Below are positions 28,811 to 37,211 of a stretch of 64,000 bases of DNA, in pieces (the first letter of the stretch is position 1; each line of letters begins with the position of its first letter). Where the stretch lies: NCBI RefSeq assembly GCF_019166065.1, contig NZ_JAHTBN010000002.1:372001-436000 (forward strand), in the 5' to 3' direction. Position numbers and translations under genes: made by a program. The notes beneath the pieces were generated by a model, which saw only the letters and a list, made by a program, of their open reading frames with translations, had not been told where the DNA came from and ran no database searches. This stretch comes from Candidimonas humi. GTDB taxonomy: Bacteria; Pseudomonadota; Gammaproteobacteria; Burkholderiales; Burkholderiaceae_B.

Positions 28811-29539
28811 TTAGCGGCCGTTGGCCTTGCGCCAGGCGGCGAAGTCTTCCAGCGTCTTGGGGTCGGTGGCGGGATACAGGCCCAGGGTCGAGCGGCCTTC
28901 CTTCACTTTCTCGGTGACGAAGTCTTCGAACGCGGTCATTTCCACGGCCTCGGCGGCGATCTCGGCAGCCAGGTGCTGGGGGATCACCACCACGCCTTCG
29001 CCGTCGCCGAAGATGACGTCGCCGGGGAACACCGGCGCGTCGCCGCAGCCTATGGGCACATTGATGTCTATGGCCTGGTGCAGCGTGAGGTTGGTGGGCG
29101 AGGACGGGCGATGGTGGTAGGCGGGCATATCCAGCTCGCCGATCTCGGGAGAATCGCGGAAGCCCCCGTCGGTGACGACGCCGGCCACGCCGCGCTGCTG
29201 CAGGCGCGTCACGAGGATGCTGCCGGCCGATGCGGCGCGGGCGTCCTTGCGGCTGTCCATCACCAGCACGTATCCGGGCGGGCATTCTTCGACGGCCTTG
29301 CGTTGCGGGTGGGAATGGTTGCGAAAGACTTCCAGGCCGTTCAGGTCTTCGCGCGCGGGCATATAGCGCAGCGTGTAGGCCGGGCCGATGATGCGTTCGC
29401 TCGCGGGCCGGTTGCGGCCGACCGGGTAGACGGCCTGGATCATCTGGTTGCGCAGGCCGCGCTTGTACAGCGCGGTGGTGACGGTGGCCACGCTGACTTG
29501 CCGCAGTTGGTCGATGATGGTTTGATCGAGTGCTGCCAT
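28811..29539 (-). CDS. RraA-like protein (4-hydroxy-4-methyl-2-oxoglutarate aldolase family)
   Basis: A 242-residue RraA-fold protein. The family includes HMG/oxaloacetate aldolases of protocatechuate and gallate catabolism and the RNase E inhibitor RraA. The metal and pyruvate-site pattern GVAGVVTDGGFRDSPEI and the later PGDVIFGDGEGVVVIPQ are present, favouring an aldolase-type enzyme. The ATG at 29539 is chosen with AGGAGAT upstream. It is about 165 bp downstream of the ABC permease on the same strand and may be the last gene of the GntR-controlled operon. Confidence 0.82.
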   Translation of the reverse strand: MAALDQTIIDQLRQVSVATVTTALYKRGLRNQMIQAVYPVGRNRPASERIIGPAYTLRYMPAREDLNGLEVFRNHSHPQRKAVEECPPGYVLVMDSRKDARAASAGSILVTRLQQRGVAGVVTDGGFRDSPEIGELDMPAYHHRPSSPTNLTLHQAIDINVPIGCGDAPVFPGDVIFGDGEGVVVIPQHLAAEIAAEAVEMTAFEDFVTEKVKEGRSTLGLYPATDPKTLEDFAAWRKANGR

Positions 29540-29704
29540 GGGAACATCTCCTGGAAAATATCCGTTATGCCGGCGATGGCGCCGAAATCGGTGTGCGGAA
29601 AATCGAAGCCGCGGCCCGCGGGCCGCCATCCGGGGCGGACCGGCGCGCTGCGCGGTATGTGCGGCGGCTCATATTGCGTGATGTATATGATAATGACGGA
29701 AGGC

Positions 29705-30571
29705 TCAGCTTTGCATGCCCCAGCGCCTGACGGTCTTTTTCTCGATCAGGCGGAACACGAAATTCTCGACGAGCAGGCCGATGATGATGACGGTGAGCAG
29801 GCCCGCGAACACGGCCGGTATGTCCAGCAGATTGCGGTTCTCGAAGATGAACCAGCCCAGTCCGCCCTTGCCCGACGCCACGCCGAACACCAGCTCGGCG
29901 GCGATCAGGGTGCGCCATGCGAAGGCCCAGCCGATCTTCAGGCCGGTGAGTATGGACGGGAAGGCCGCGGGTATCAGGATGCGCCCCACGTAGCTCAGCC
30001 CCTGCAGCTCGTAGTTGCGGCCGACCATGCGCAAGGTCTGCGACACCGCCAGAAAGCCCGCCTGTGTATTGAGCGCGACCACCCACACCACGGAATGCAG
30101 CAGCACGAACACGATGCTGGTGGTGCCCAGCCCGAACCAGATCAGCGCCAGCGGCAGCAGCGCGATGGCCGGCAGGGGATTGAACATGGCGGTCATGACT
30201 TCCAGGAAGTCGGTGCCTATGCGCGTGCTGATGGCCAGTATGGTGATGACCGCGGCCAGCACGATGCCGACCACATAGCCGATCAGCAGCACGCGTATCG
30301 AAGTCCAGGCGCGCGCCAGCAGCACGCCGCTGCCGATGCTGTCGAAGAAAGAGCGCACTGTGTCCGTCAGCGTGGGAAACAGCAGCGGGTTGTCCAGCCA
30401 GCGGGCATAGAGTTCCCAGGCCACCGCCAGCACTATGATGATCAGCGTCTTGCGGAAAAAAGTGTTGTTCCACAGTTTTTGCGCGGCGGAAAGCTCGCGC
30501 ACCAGCACGGTCTGTTTGCCGGCCTCGGCCTCGGCGCCTTGCTGGCGCAAGGTGATGGTGGCTCGTCCCAT
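29705..30571 (-). CDS. ABC transporter permease (nitrate/sulfonate/taurine type)
   Basis: A 288-residue permease of the SsuC/TauC family with about six transmembrane helices starting near residue 37. It has the coupling-loop segment GRNYELQGLSYVGRILIPAAFPSILTGLKIGWAFAWRTLIAAELVFG. It is separated from the ATPase stop by a single base and is part of the same importer as the downstream-listed ATPase and binding protein genes. Confidence 0.9.
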   Translation of the reverse strand: MGRATITLRQQGAEAEAGKQTVLVRELSAAQKLWNNTFFRKTLIIIVLAVAWELYARWLDNPLLFPTLTDTVRSFFDSIGSGVLLARAWTSIRVLLIGYVVGIVLAAVITILAISTRIGTDFLEVMTAMFNPLPAIALLPLALIWFGLGTTSIVFVLLHSVVWVVALNTQAGFLAVSQTLRMVGRNYELQGLSYVGRILIPAAFPSILTGLKIGWAFAWRTLIAAELVFGVASGKGGLGWFIFENRNLLDIPAVFAGLLTVIIIGLLVENFVFRLIEKKTVRRWGMQS

Positions 30572-30572
30572 A

Positions 30573-31334
30573 TCAGTGTGCTCCTTGCGAGCTGAAAAGC
30601 AGATCGTGGATTTCTTGTTCCAGCGCCGCGGCCGAGCCGTCTTCGGCGGACACCGCCTCGACCTCGCTGACTTCGGCCTTGACCTGGCCGGGGTGCGGCG
30701 AAAGCAGCAGGATGCGGTTGCCGATGCGTATCGCCTCGGCGATCGAGTGCGTGACGAACATGATGGTGAAGCGCGTGCCTTCCCATAGCTGCAGCAGTTC
30801 GTCCTGCATCTGGCGCCGCGTCAGGGCGTCCAGGGCGGCGAAGGGCTCGTCCATCAGCAGGATGTCGGGCTCCATCGCCATGCCGCGGGCGATCGCCACG
30901 CGCTGCTTCATGCCGCCCGACAGCGTATGGGTATAGCTGTCGGCGAACTGGCCCAGATGTACTTTCTCGACATAGGCGCGGGCGCGTTCCTCGGCCTGGC
31001 GCCTGGGCATCTTGCGTGCCACCAGCAGCGGGAACATGACGTTTTCCAGCACCGTTTTCCAGGGCAGCAGCTGGTCGAATTCCTGGAAGACCATCATGCG
31101 GTCGGAGCCCGGCCGTTTCACCGGCTTGCCCTTGATGCGGATCTCGCCTTCTTCGGGCGTCAGGTAGCCGGCGACGGCCTTGAGCAAGGTGGACTTGCCG
31201 CAGCCCGATGGGCCCAGCAGCACGAAGCGGTCGCTGCTCTCGACATTGAAGCTGACCTTGTCGGTGGCGGTGACGATGCTGTCGGGCGTCTTGTAGCGCA
31301 GGGTGACGGAATCGACTTCTAACAGGTGCGGCAT
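30573..31334 (-). CDS. ABC transporter ATP-binding protein (SsuB/TauB-like)
   Basis: A 253-residue ATPase with Walker A GPSGCGKST (residues 41-49), signature LSGGMKQR and Walker B ILLMDEPFAALD followed by the switch histidine in FVTHSIAEA. The ATG at 31334 gives the family start MPHLLEVDSVTLRY; the open frame upstream reads into the intergenic gap after the binding-protein gene. Confidence 0.92.
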   Translation of the reverse strand: MPHLLEVDSVTLRYKTPDSIVTATDKVSFNVESSDRFVLLGPSGCGKSTLLKAVAGYLTPEEGEIRIKGKPVKRPGSDRMMVFQEFDQLLPWKTVLENVMFPLLVARKMPRRQAEERARAYVEKVHLGQFADSYTHTLSGGMKQRVAIARGMAMEPDILLMDEPFAALDALTRRQMQDELLQLWEGTRFTIMFVTHSIAEAIRIGNRILLLSPHPGQVKAEVSEVEAVSAEDGSAAALEQEIHDLLFSSQGAH

Positions 31335-31398
31335 GGACGTACTCCAGGTTCCGGATGTGGCGCGCCGTCCGGCGGCCATGCGCCGGACGGCCTGGGCG

Positions 31399-32403
31399 TC
31401 AATTGCCCTTGAGAGAAGCCGATACCGGCAGGAAGTAGTCCGTCCACTGCTTGGGCATGGTCTTGAGTATGCCCACCTTGTGCATGTGTGCGGCGAATTT
31501 CATCGAACCGGCCGGGGCCAGCTGGAAGTCCATCATGCCGGGCTGCTTGAGCATGGCCAGCAGGTCGGCCTGGCTGGTCTTGTCGCCGCTCAGTTCGCGA
31601 TAGATGTCGACCGCTTCGGGCGTGTGCGCCTTGATGTAGTCGATGGCCTGGGCCGAGGCCGTCAGCACCGCCTTGATGATCTTCGGATTGGCGTCGGCGA
31701 ACTTGGTCGTAGTGAACAGCGTCGATTGCGACAGGCCGCCGTCGATGATGTCGTTGGAGCGCAGGATGATGTGCGCGTTGGGTATGGTCTTGATTTCTTT
31801 GTTATAGAAGGGCGGGGCGCCGAAGTGGCTGGTGATCTCGCCGTTGGGGTTGGCCAGCATGGCGGCCGCGTCGGGGTGGCCGAGCTGCACCGTGTTGGCG
31901 TCGAGCTTGGCCCAGTTGTCCTTGCCGAAGACCTTCTCGCAGGCCATTTGCAGCAATATGGCCTGTGTCGAGATGCGCACCGTGGGCACGGCGATCTTGT
32001 CCTTGGGGCCGTAGTCCTTGAGCGACTTGATCTTGGGATCGCGGGTGACCAGGGCCAGCGGCAGCGCCGAGTTGGTGGTGATGCCCTTGACCTTGCCGTG
32101 GGTGCGGTCCCACAGCAGCAGCAGGTTGCCCAGGCCGCTGTTGACGATCTGTACATTGCCCGAGAGCAGCGCGTCGGTCGAGGCCCCGCCGCTGCTGAAG
32201 CTGCGCCAGTTGACCTTCAGGTCTTTCACGCCTTCCGCCGCAGCGGCTTTTTCGATCAGCCCCTGCTTTTCCATGACCAGCGCGGGCAGGTACAGGATAC
32301 TGGGCTGCTTCGTGATGGTGATTTCTTCGGCATGGCCGATTGCGGGGGCCCCCGCGATGGCGCCTGCCACGAGCATGCCGCCCAATAGTTTCGTGAACTT
32401 CAT
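31399..32403 (-). CDS. ABC transporter substrate-binding protein (SsuA/TauA/NMT1-like)
   Basis: A 334-residue periplasmic protein with a signal peptide ending GHA (residues 23-25). The start of the mature domain (ITITKQPSILYLPALVMEKQGLIEKAA) is typical of NMT1/SsuA-type binders. It is the first gene of the operon, divergent from the FCD-type GntR regulator. The ligand is not evident; the RraA-like neighbour suggests a carboxylated or aromatic compound over a sulfonate, but this is weak. Confidence 0.88.
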   Translation of the reverse strand: MKFTKLLGGMLVAGAIAGAPAIGHAEEITITKQPSILYLPALVMEKQGLIEKAAAAEGVKDLKVNWRSFSSGGASTDALLSGNVQIVNSGLGNLLLLWDRTHGKVKGITTNSALPLALVTRDPKIKSLKDYGPKDKIAVPTVRISTQAILLQMACEKVFGKDNWAKLDANTVQLGHPDAAAMLANPNGEITSHFGAPPFYNKEIKTIPNAHIILRSNDIIDGGLSQSTLFTTTKFADANPKIIKAVLTASAQAIDYIKAHTPEAVDIYRELSGDKTSQADLLAMLKQPGMMDFQLAPAGSMKFAAHMHKVGILKTMPKQWTDYFLPVSASLKGN

Positions 32404-32454
32404 GGAACTCCTCCGGTTGCAGTTGGAATAGTGATTTTTCTGTTGCCAGCTCGC

Positions 32455-32472
32455 ATACTAATATATTAGTAT
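32455..32472. promoter_or_regulatory. Perfect 18-bp palindrome, GntR/FadR-type operator candidate
   Basis: ATACTAATATATTAGTAT is identical to its reverse complement. It lies in the 124-bp divergent region between the binding-protein gene and the GntR regulator, 52 bp from one start and 56 bp from the other, so one site could control both. Confidence 0.65.
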
Positions 32473-32527
32473 CTCAATAAGAAATATATAATTCGCATCC
32501 GGATAAATCCACTGATTGGTTTTGACT

Positions 32528-33214
32528 ATGGCACAAGCTGCTGAACTCGACCGGTACCGGCAGGCGGCGCCCCAGCTCTACGAGCTGCTGCGTGACAAGA
32601 TCGTGTCCTTGCAATACCTGCCGGGGGCGTCTCTATCGCGGGTGCAGATGTCGGCGGAATTCCGCGTCAGCCAGACGCCGGTGCGCGAGGCCCTGCTGCG
32701 CCTGGCCGAAGACCGGCTAGTGGACGTGTTTCCCCAGGCGGCCACCAAGGTCAGCCTGATCGACGTGCGCCATGCCGAGGAAACCCATTTCCTGCGCCGC
32801 GCCATCGAACTGGAAATCGTGCGCGATCTCTCGCTGCATCCCGACCCCTTGCTGCTGGGCCGGCTGCGGGCGGTGCTGCAGCGCCAGGCCGAATTGCGCG
32901 ACGGCCAGAGTTACGGCGAGTTCGCCGATGCCGACCAGCAATTCCATTGCCTGATGTACGAAGCCGCCGGCAAGCTGGGCCTGTGGAAACTGGTACGCAG
33001 CCGCAGCGGCCATATCGACAGGCTGCGCAATCTGCATCTGCCCGCGGCCGGCAAGATCGCCCGCATCGTCGGCGACCACACAGCGATACTGGAAGCCATG
33101 GAACGCGGCGAACCCGAGGCCGCGCAGCAGCACCTGCGCACGCATCTGTCGGGCACCCTGGAATACGTCGGCAAGATCCGCGCCGATCACCCGCAATACT
33201 TCGCCATAGCCTGA
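32528..33214 (+). CDS. GntR family regulator (FadR subfamily, FCD domain)
   Basis: A 228-residue regulator. The N-terminal winged helix (APQLYELLRDKIVSLQYLPGASLSRVQMSAEFRVSQTPVREALLRLAEDRLV, residues 11-63) is followed by an all-helical FCD domain with the metal-site pattern D..FH (ADADQQFHCLM) and GDHTAILEAMERGEPEAA. The ATG at 32528 is chosen; an in-frame GTG-type start at 32516 is weaker. It is divergent from the ABC importer, which it probably represses. Confidence 0.9.
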   Translation: MAQAAELDRYRQAAPQLYELLRDKIVSLQYLPGASLSRVQMSAEFRVSQTPVREALLRLAEDRLVDVFPQAATKVSLIDVRHAEETHFLRRAIELEIVRDLSLHPDPLLLGRLRAVLQRQAELRDGQSYGEFADADQQFHCLMYEAAGKLGLWKLVRSRSGHIDRLRNLHLPAAGKIARIVGDHTAILEAMERGEPEAAQQHLRTHLSGTLEYVGKIRADHPQYFAIA

Positions 33215-33410
33215 ACCTCGGCGCGGCCCGCCGCGGATTGCGCCATGCGCGGCGCGCCTGTAACCACGCAAAGGCCGCGGCTGGCCGCCGCGGCGGCTCT
33301 GCTTCGGGCATGGGCGCTAGCGCATTTTTGGTTCGGATGTTTACAGTTTTCGAAGCACTGCATGTGGCGGGTGCTGCGAGAAGGTGGTAAACATTTACGC
33401 CAAACTTGCT

Positions 33411-33947
33411 CTAGGCTCCGCGCAGCCGCCTGGCCTTCCTGGTGTGTTCTTCGAGCACGGCGAGCAGGTCTTCGATGTCGTCCGTCGCGGCCAGGAATTC
33501 GCGGGCCAGCCTGCCCAGCAAGTCATCGAGCGTGGCGTGCTCTTCGGGCGACAGCACCGACAGCATCACGACTTCCATCGCATGCCCGAGATCGTCGCTG
33601 GCGACTCGTACCTGCTTGCCGCGCGCGGTGGGCCATAACTGATGATGGCGCGCGTCGTCGGGATGGATGGAGCGGCGCACCAGCTTCAGGCTCACCAGTT
33701 CGGCCAGGTCCTTGGACAGCAGGGTCTTCTCGACCAGAGTCAGCTCGCGCAGGCCGGTGGCGGTGACGCCAGGGTTGTCGCAGATGGCTCGCAGCAGCCG
33801 CAAGGAACGCACGTCCAGCCCCAGCTCGCGCCTATAGACCAGATTGGCCCGGCGCAGCATCGCCGATTTCACGAGATCGAGCTTGAAGGTGAGATAGCTG
33901 GTGTACCCGGAATCGTGGCGCCCGGCGTCGGTAGTTTTTTTGGCCAT
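33411..33947 (-). CDS. MarR family transcriptional regulator
   Basis: A 178-residue MarR-type winged-helix protein. The core is LDVRSLRLLRAICDNPGVTATGLRELTLVEKTLLSKDLAELVSLKLVRRSIHPDDARHHQLWPTARGKQV (about residues 43-112), with long helices on both sides for dimerisation. The ATG at 33947 is chosen; the frame stays open upstream through a region without ribosome site. It is divergent from the M20 hydrolase gene. Confidence 0.87.
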   Translation of the reverse strand: MAKKTTDAGRHDSGYTSYLTFKLDLVKSAMLRRANLVYRRELGLDVRSLRLLRAICDNPGVTATGLRELTLVEKTLLSKDLAELVSLKLVRRSIHPDDARHHQLWPTARGKQVRVASDDLGHAMEVVMLSVLSPEEHATLDDLLGRLAREFLAATDDIEDLLAVLEEHTRKARRLRGA

Positions 33948-34119
33948 GGCCCAGAATCGTGTGGCGTGTGTTGTGTTCAGCCTGCATTCTAGCGTCGTTG
34001 CGCGCTGCTTGCGTGTGGCGGCTGCTTGCCTGTCCTGCCAGGCGCGGCGCTCGGCGGCTGCCTGCGCGTTGCCCATTCGGCGTATGTCGGCCCTAGGGAA
34101 ATCCACGATGAGCAATTAG

Positions 34120-34132
34120 TTGAAATTTTCAA
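34120..34132. promoter_or_regulatory. MarR-type operator candidate
   Basis: TTGAAA-T-TTTCAA, perfect 6-bp arms around one base, in an AT-rich island of the 380-bp gap between marR-like and hipO-like genes. The TTGA/TCAA ends fit many MarR-family sites. The rest of this gap shows no gene. Confidence 0.5.
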
Positions 34133-34158
34133 TTATTAAAGTAATCTACGAAAAATCG

Positions 34159-34182
34159 GCCGGCCGGGCAAGTGCGGCCGGC
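34159..34182 (+). promoter_or_regulatory. GC-rich hairpin in the leader of the M20 hydrolase gene
   Basis: A perfect 8-bp stem (GCCGGCCG / CGGCCGGC) with an 8-nt loop is followed by only three T residues. It lies between the MarR-type operator and the ATG at 34328. It has terminator shape but no + strand gene upstream to terminate, so it may act in the leader or be incidental. Confidence 0.35.
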
Positions 34183-34327
34183 TTTCATCCGGGTCGATCT
34201 GCCCGGCCTGTGCCGCTTGTTCGGGCGCCAGGTTTGCCAGTCTCCCGGGACAGGCGGGCCGCGCGCCACCAGGCAGGGCATCGGGCCGCGCAAGCGCCCG
34301 GCAGGCTATACCGAGGAGTTCCAGATC

Positions 34328-35482
34328 ATGCTGGCCGAAATCGAAATTTCCCGTCTTTCCGACGACATGCGGGCCTGGCGCCGCGACATACACCGCCATC
34401 CCGAACTGGGCTTCAAGGAACATCGCACCGCCGCCAAGGTGGCCGAGCTGCTGCAGTCCTGGGGCATAGACGCCGAAACCGAATTCGGTGGCACCACTGC
34501 CGTGATCGGCACGCTGCGCGGCACGCGCGGCGCCGGCCTCACGCTGGGCCTGCGCGCCGACATGGACGCCCTGCCCATGCAGGAAAAAGGCAGCCCCGAA
34601 TACCGTTCGGTGCACGACAATGTGTTCCATGGCTGCGGCCATGACGGCCATACGGCCATCTTGCTGGGCGTGGCCAAGCATCTGGCCGCGCAGCGCGATT
34701 TCAAGGGTGTCGTGCATTTCATTTTCCAGCCCGCCGAGGAAACCTTGCGCGGCGGCTCGGAACTGATACGCCAGGGCCTGTTCGAACGCTATCCCTGCGA
34801 CGAGATCTACGCGCTGCACAACAACAACTGTATTCCCGCCGGCCAGGTCGGCGTGCGCAGCGGCGCCATACTCTCGGCCTGCGACCTGTTCCGCATCCAC
34901 ATCCAGGGCGTGGGCAGCCACGCCGCCATGCCGCACAAGTCCATAGACCCCATCGTGGTGGGCTCGGCCCTGGTGCAGGCGCTGCAGAGCGTGGTCAGCC
35001 GCAACGTCGACCCGCTCGACACCGCCGTGCTGAGCATCTGCCAGTTCCATGCCGGCAGCGCGATCAATGTCATCGCCGACACCGCGCGCCTGGAAGGCAC
35101 GCTGCGCACGCTGTCGAAGCAGGCGCAGGAAGTGGCGCTGGGGCGCCTGCGCGGCATCTGCGACGGCATCGCCGCCACCTACGGCTGCGAAATACGCTTC
35201 GAGCACCTGCTGTCCTCGCCGCCCACCATCAACACCGAGGCCGAGACGGAAACGGTGCGCCGCGCCGCGGCCGCGGTGGTGGGGGCGGACAAGGTCGTGC
35301 AGGCCGAGCCCCTGATGGCCTCGGAAGACTTCGCCTTCATGCTGGAACAGCGGCCGGGCTCGTATTTTTTCCTCGGCCACGACGGGCTGACCTGCCATCA
35401 CCCCGAGTTCGATTTCGACGACAGCAGCGCCTCCACCGGGGCGGCCGTGTTCGTCGAGATCGTGCGCCAGCGCCTGGGCTGA
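34328..35482 (+). CDS. M20 family amidohydrolase (hippurate hydrolase-like)
   Basis: A 384-residue zinc amidohydrolase of the HipO/IAA-amino-acid hydrolase type, which releases an acid from an N-acyl amino acid. Metal ligands appear in FHGCGHDGH (C103, H105) and the catalytic pair in FQPAEE (E137, E138). MASEDFAFML and the histidine in GLTCHHPEF lie near the end. The ATG at 34328 has a GAGGAG site upstream. It is followed 108 bp later by an MFS symporter that probably imports its substrate. Confidence 0.9.
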   Translation: MLAEIEISRLSDDMRAWRRDIHRHPELGFKEHRTAAKVAELLQSWGIDAETEFGGTTAVIGTLRGTRGAGLTLGLRADMDALPMQEKGSPEYRSVHDNVFHGCGHDGHTAILLGVAKHLAAQRDFKGVVHFIFQPAEETLRGGSELIRQGLFERYPCDEIYALHNNNCIPAGQVGVRSGAILSACDLFRIHIQGVGSHAAMPHKSIDPIVVGSALVQALQSVVSRNVDPLDTAVLSICQFHAGSAINVIADTARLEGTLRTLSKQAQEVALGRLRGICDGIAATYGCEIRFEHLLSSPPTINTEAETETVRRAAAAVVGADKVVQAEPLMASEDFAFMLEQRPGSYFFLGHDGLTCHHPEFDFDDSSASTGAAVFVEIVRQRLG

Positions 35483-35590
35483 GTCGCGCCGCCGGCCTCG
35501 CAGTCCATAGCCGGGCGGGCCGCCCGTTGGACAGATCATCGACAGACCATCGTATACGCAGATCCGGATAGACAGATCAAGGAGACAAAC

Positions 35591-36910
35591 ATGAGTGACA
35601 TGCAGGTTTCGCCGCGCATGATGCGGCGCGTGGTGGCGGCATCGGTCATCGGCAATGCGCTGGAATGGTTCGATTTCGCGATCTTCGGGCTGTTCGCCGT
35701 GGTCATTTCGCGGCTGTTCTTCCCGGCGCACAGCGACTTCGCCTCGCTGCTGCTGGCCCTGGCCACTTTCGGCGTGGGCTTCGCCATGCGGCCCTTGGGC
35801 GGGGTGATACTGGGCCTGTACGGCGACCGGGTCGGGCGCAAGAAGGCCTTGTCGTTGACGATACTGCTGATGGCGATCGGCACCGGCATGATGGGCATAT
35901 TGCCGACCTACGAGGCCATAGGCATCGCCGCTCCGCTCCTGATGGTGCTGGCGCGCCTGATACAGGGCTTTTCCACGGGCGGCGAGTTCAGCGGCGCGAC
36001 CACCATGCTGATCGAGTTCGCGCCGGAACATCGCCGCGGCTTCTACGGCAGTTTCCAGATGTGCTCGCAGGCCCTGGCGTTTTCCTGCGGCGCCCTGGCG
36101 GCCTATCTGCTGACCGCCCACCTGACGCCCCACGACCTGGATACGTGGGGCTGGCGCATTCCGTTCCTGTTCGGCATTCTGGTCGGCCCGGTGGGCTGGG
36201 TGATTCGTGCCCGCATCGACGAGTCGCCCGAGTTCGTGGCCTATATGCGCGACAAGGCGGGCAAGGCGCAAGCGGGGCGCGACAGCGTACGGTCCTCCTT
36301 CGCCAGCCTGTTCCGGGACTATCCGCGTGAAATGCTGGCTACGCTGTGCATCTGCGTGGTGGGCACGGTGTCGGCCTATGTCTTCGTCTTCTTCATGCCC
36401 ATCTTCGCCAAGCGGCAACTGGGCATGCCGATCGCCGACGTGAACCTGGCCACTTTCGTCGGCACTGCGGTGCTGCTGGTATGCTGCCCGCTGGCCGGCC
36501 ACCTGTCCGACCGCTACGGCCGCAAGGCCGTGTATCTGCCCGGCATGATCGCCTACGGCATTGCCGGCTACTTCCTGTTCCGGCATTTCGTGCAGTCGCC
36601 GTCCTTCGAGTCGCTGCTGCTGGCCCAAGTGCTGATTTCCTTCTTCATGAGCTTCTTCTGGGGCCCGACCCCGATCACCCTGACCGAGGTCTTCCCGGTC
36701 GGCGTGCGCTCCACCGGCGCTTCCATCACCTATAACGTCGCGGTGCTGGTCTTCGGCGGCCTGGCGCCACTGTTCAATACCTGGCTGGTGAAGGCGACCG
36801 GCAGCAATATGGCCCCCATCTACTATGTGATGGCGAGCGTGCTCATCGGCCTCGTCGGCGCCCTGCTGCTGCCGGGCACGGCCGCTCGCCTGCGCGCCCG
36901 GCCGGCCTGA
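35591..36910 (+). CDS. MFS transporter, metabolite:H+ symporter (MHS) type
   Basis: A 439-residue, 12-helix transporter. It has the MHS opening GNALEWFDFAIFGLFAVVISRLFFP, the MFS motif A GLYGDRVGRKKAL, and GFSTGGEFSGATTMLIEFAP. The family imports carboxylates, shikimate, proline/betaine and alike. It carries an AAGGAG ribosome site before the ATG. It is in tandem with the M20 hydrolase and ends before a terminator, so a two-gene unit under MarR control is likely. Confidence 0.92.
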   Translation: MSDMQVSPRMMRRVVAASVIGNALEWFDFAIFGLFAVVISRLFFPAHSDFASLLLALATFGVGFAMRPLGGVILGLYGDRVGRKKALSLTILLMAIGTGMMGILPTYEAIGIAAPLLMVLARLIQGFSTGGEFSGATTMLIEFAPEHRRGFYGSFQMCSQALAFSCGALAAYLLTAHLTPHDLDTWGWRIPFLFGILVGPVGWVIRARIDESPEFVAYMRDKAGKAQAGRDSVRSSFASLFRDYPREMLATLCICVVGTVSAYVFVFFMPIFAKRQLGMPIADVNLATFVGTAVLLVCCPLAGHLSDRYGRKAVYLPGMIAYGIAGYFLFRHFVQSPSFESLLLAQVLISFFMSFFWGPTPITLTEVFPVGVRSTGASITYNVAVLVFGGLAPLFNTWLVKATGSNMAPIYYVMASVLIGLVGALLLPGTAARLRARPA

Positions 36911-37025
36911 AGCATAGGCCGGCTGCCGGCGCCGGCCTCGCCTGGCGCCGCGGCAGCATCCTGCGCCCATCTAAAGCCCATCCAGGCCATGTACAGCACC
37001 TCTCGGTAGAAATACTGATGGACAG

Positions 37026-37047
37026 GCGCCCACATTCGGGCGCTTTT
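37026..37047 (+). terminator. Rho-independent terminator after the MFS gene
   Basis: A 6-bp all-GC stem (GCGCCC / GGGCGC) with a 6-nt loop followed by TTTT, about 115 bp after the stop. The rest of the 301-bp gap to the next start has no gene. Confidence 0.8.
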
Positions 37048-37211
37048 ATATAGGCTATACGGAAATCCCCGAGTTTTATGCGCCGATCCGCGCCACAATG
37101 GCGTCAGGATCCCCGGGCGGCCTGCATGGCCTGCCGCCCGCGGGCACCCGAGCCGCCGCAGGCCGGCGCCCGCGGCACGACGCATACACATATAACAGCC
37201 GGGAGACAAAG

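Noticed and set aside
34159-34182. Terminator of an upstream + strand gene
   Set aside because: There is no + strand gene upstream in this gap and the T-run is only three bases; listed as a leader hairpin.
34136-36970. A 944-codon open frame on the minus strand opposite the M20 hydrolase and MFS genes
   Set aside because: It is antisense to two well-supported genes, has His/Gly/Arg/Gln-biased composition and no domain pattern; a GC-rich codon artefact.
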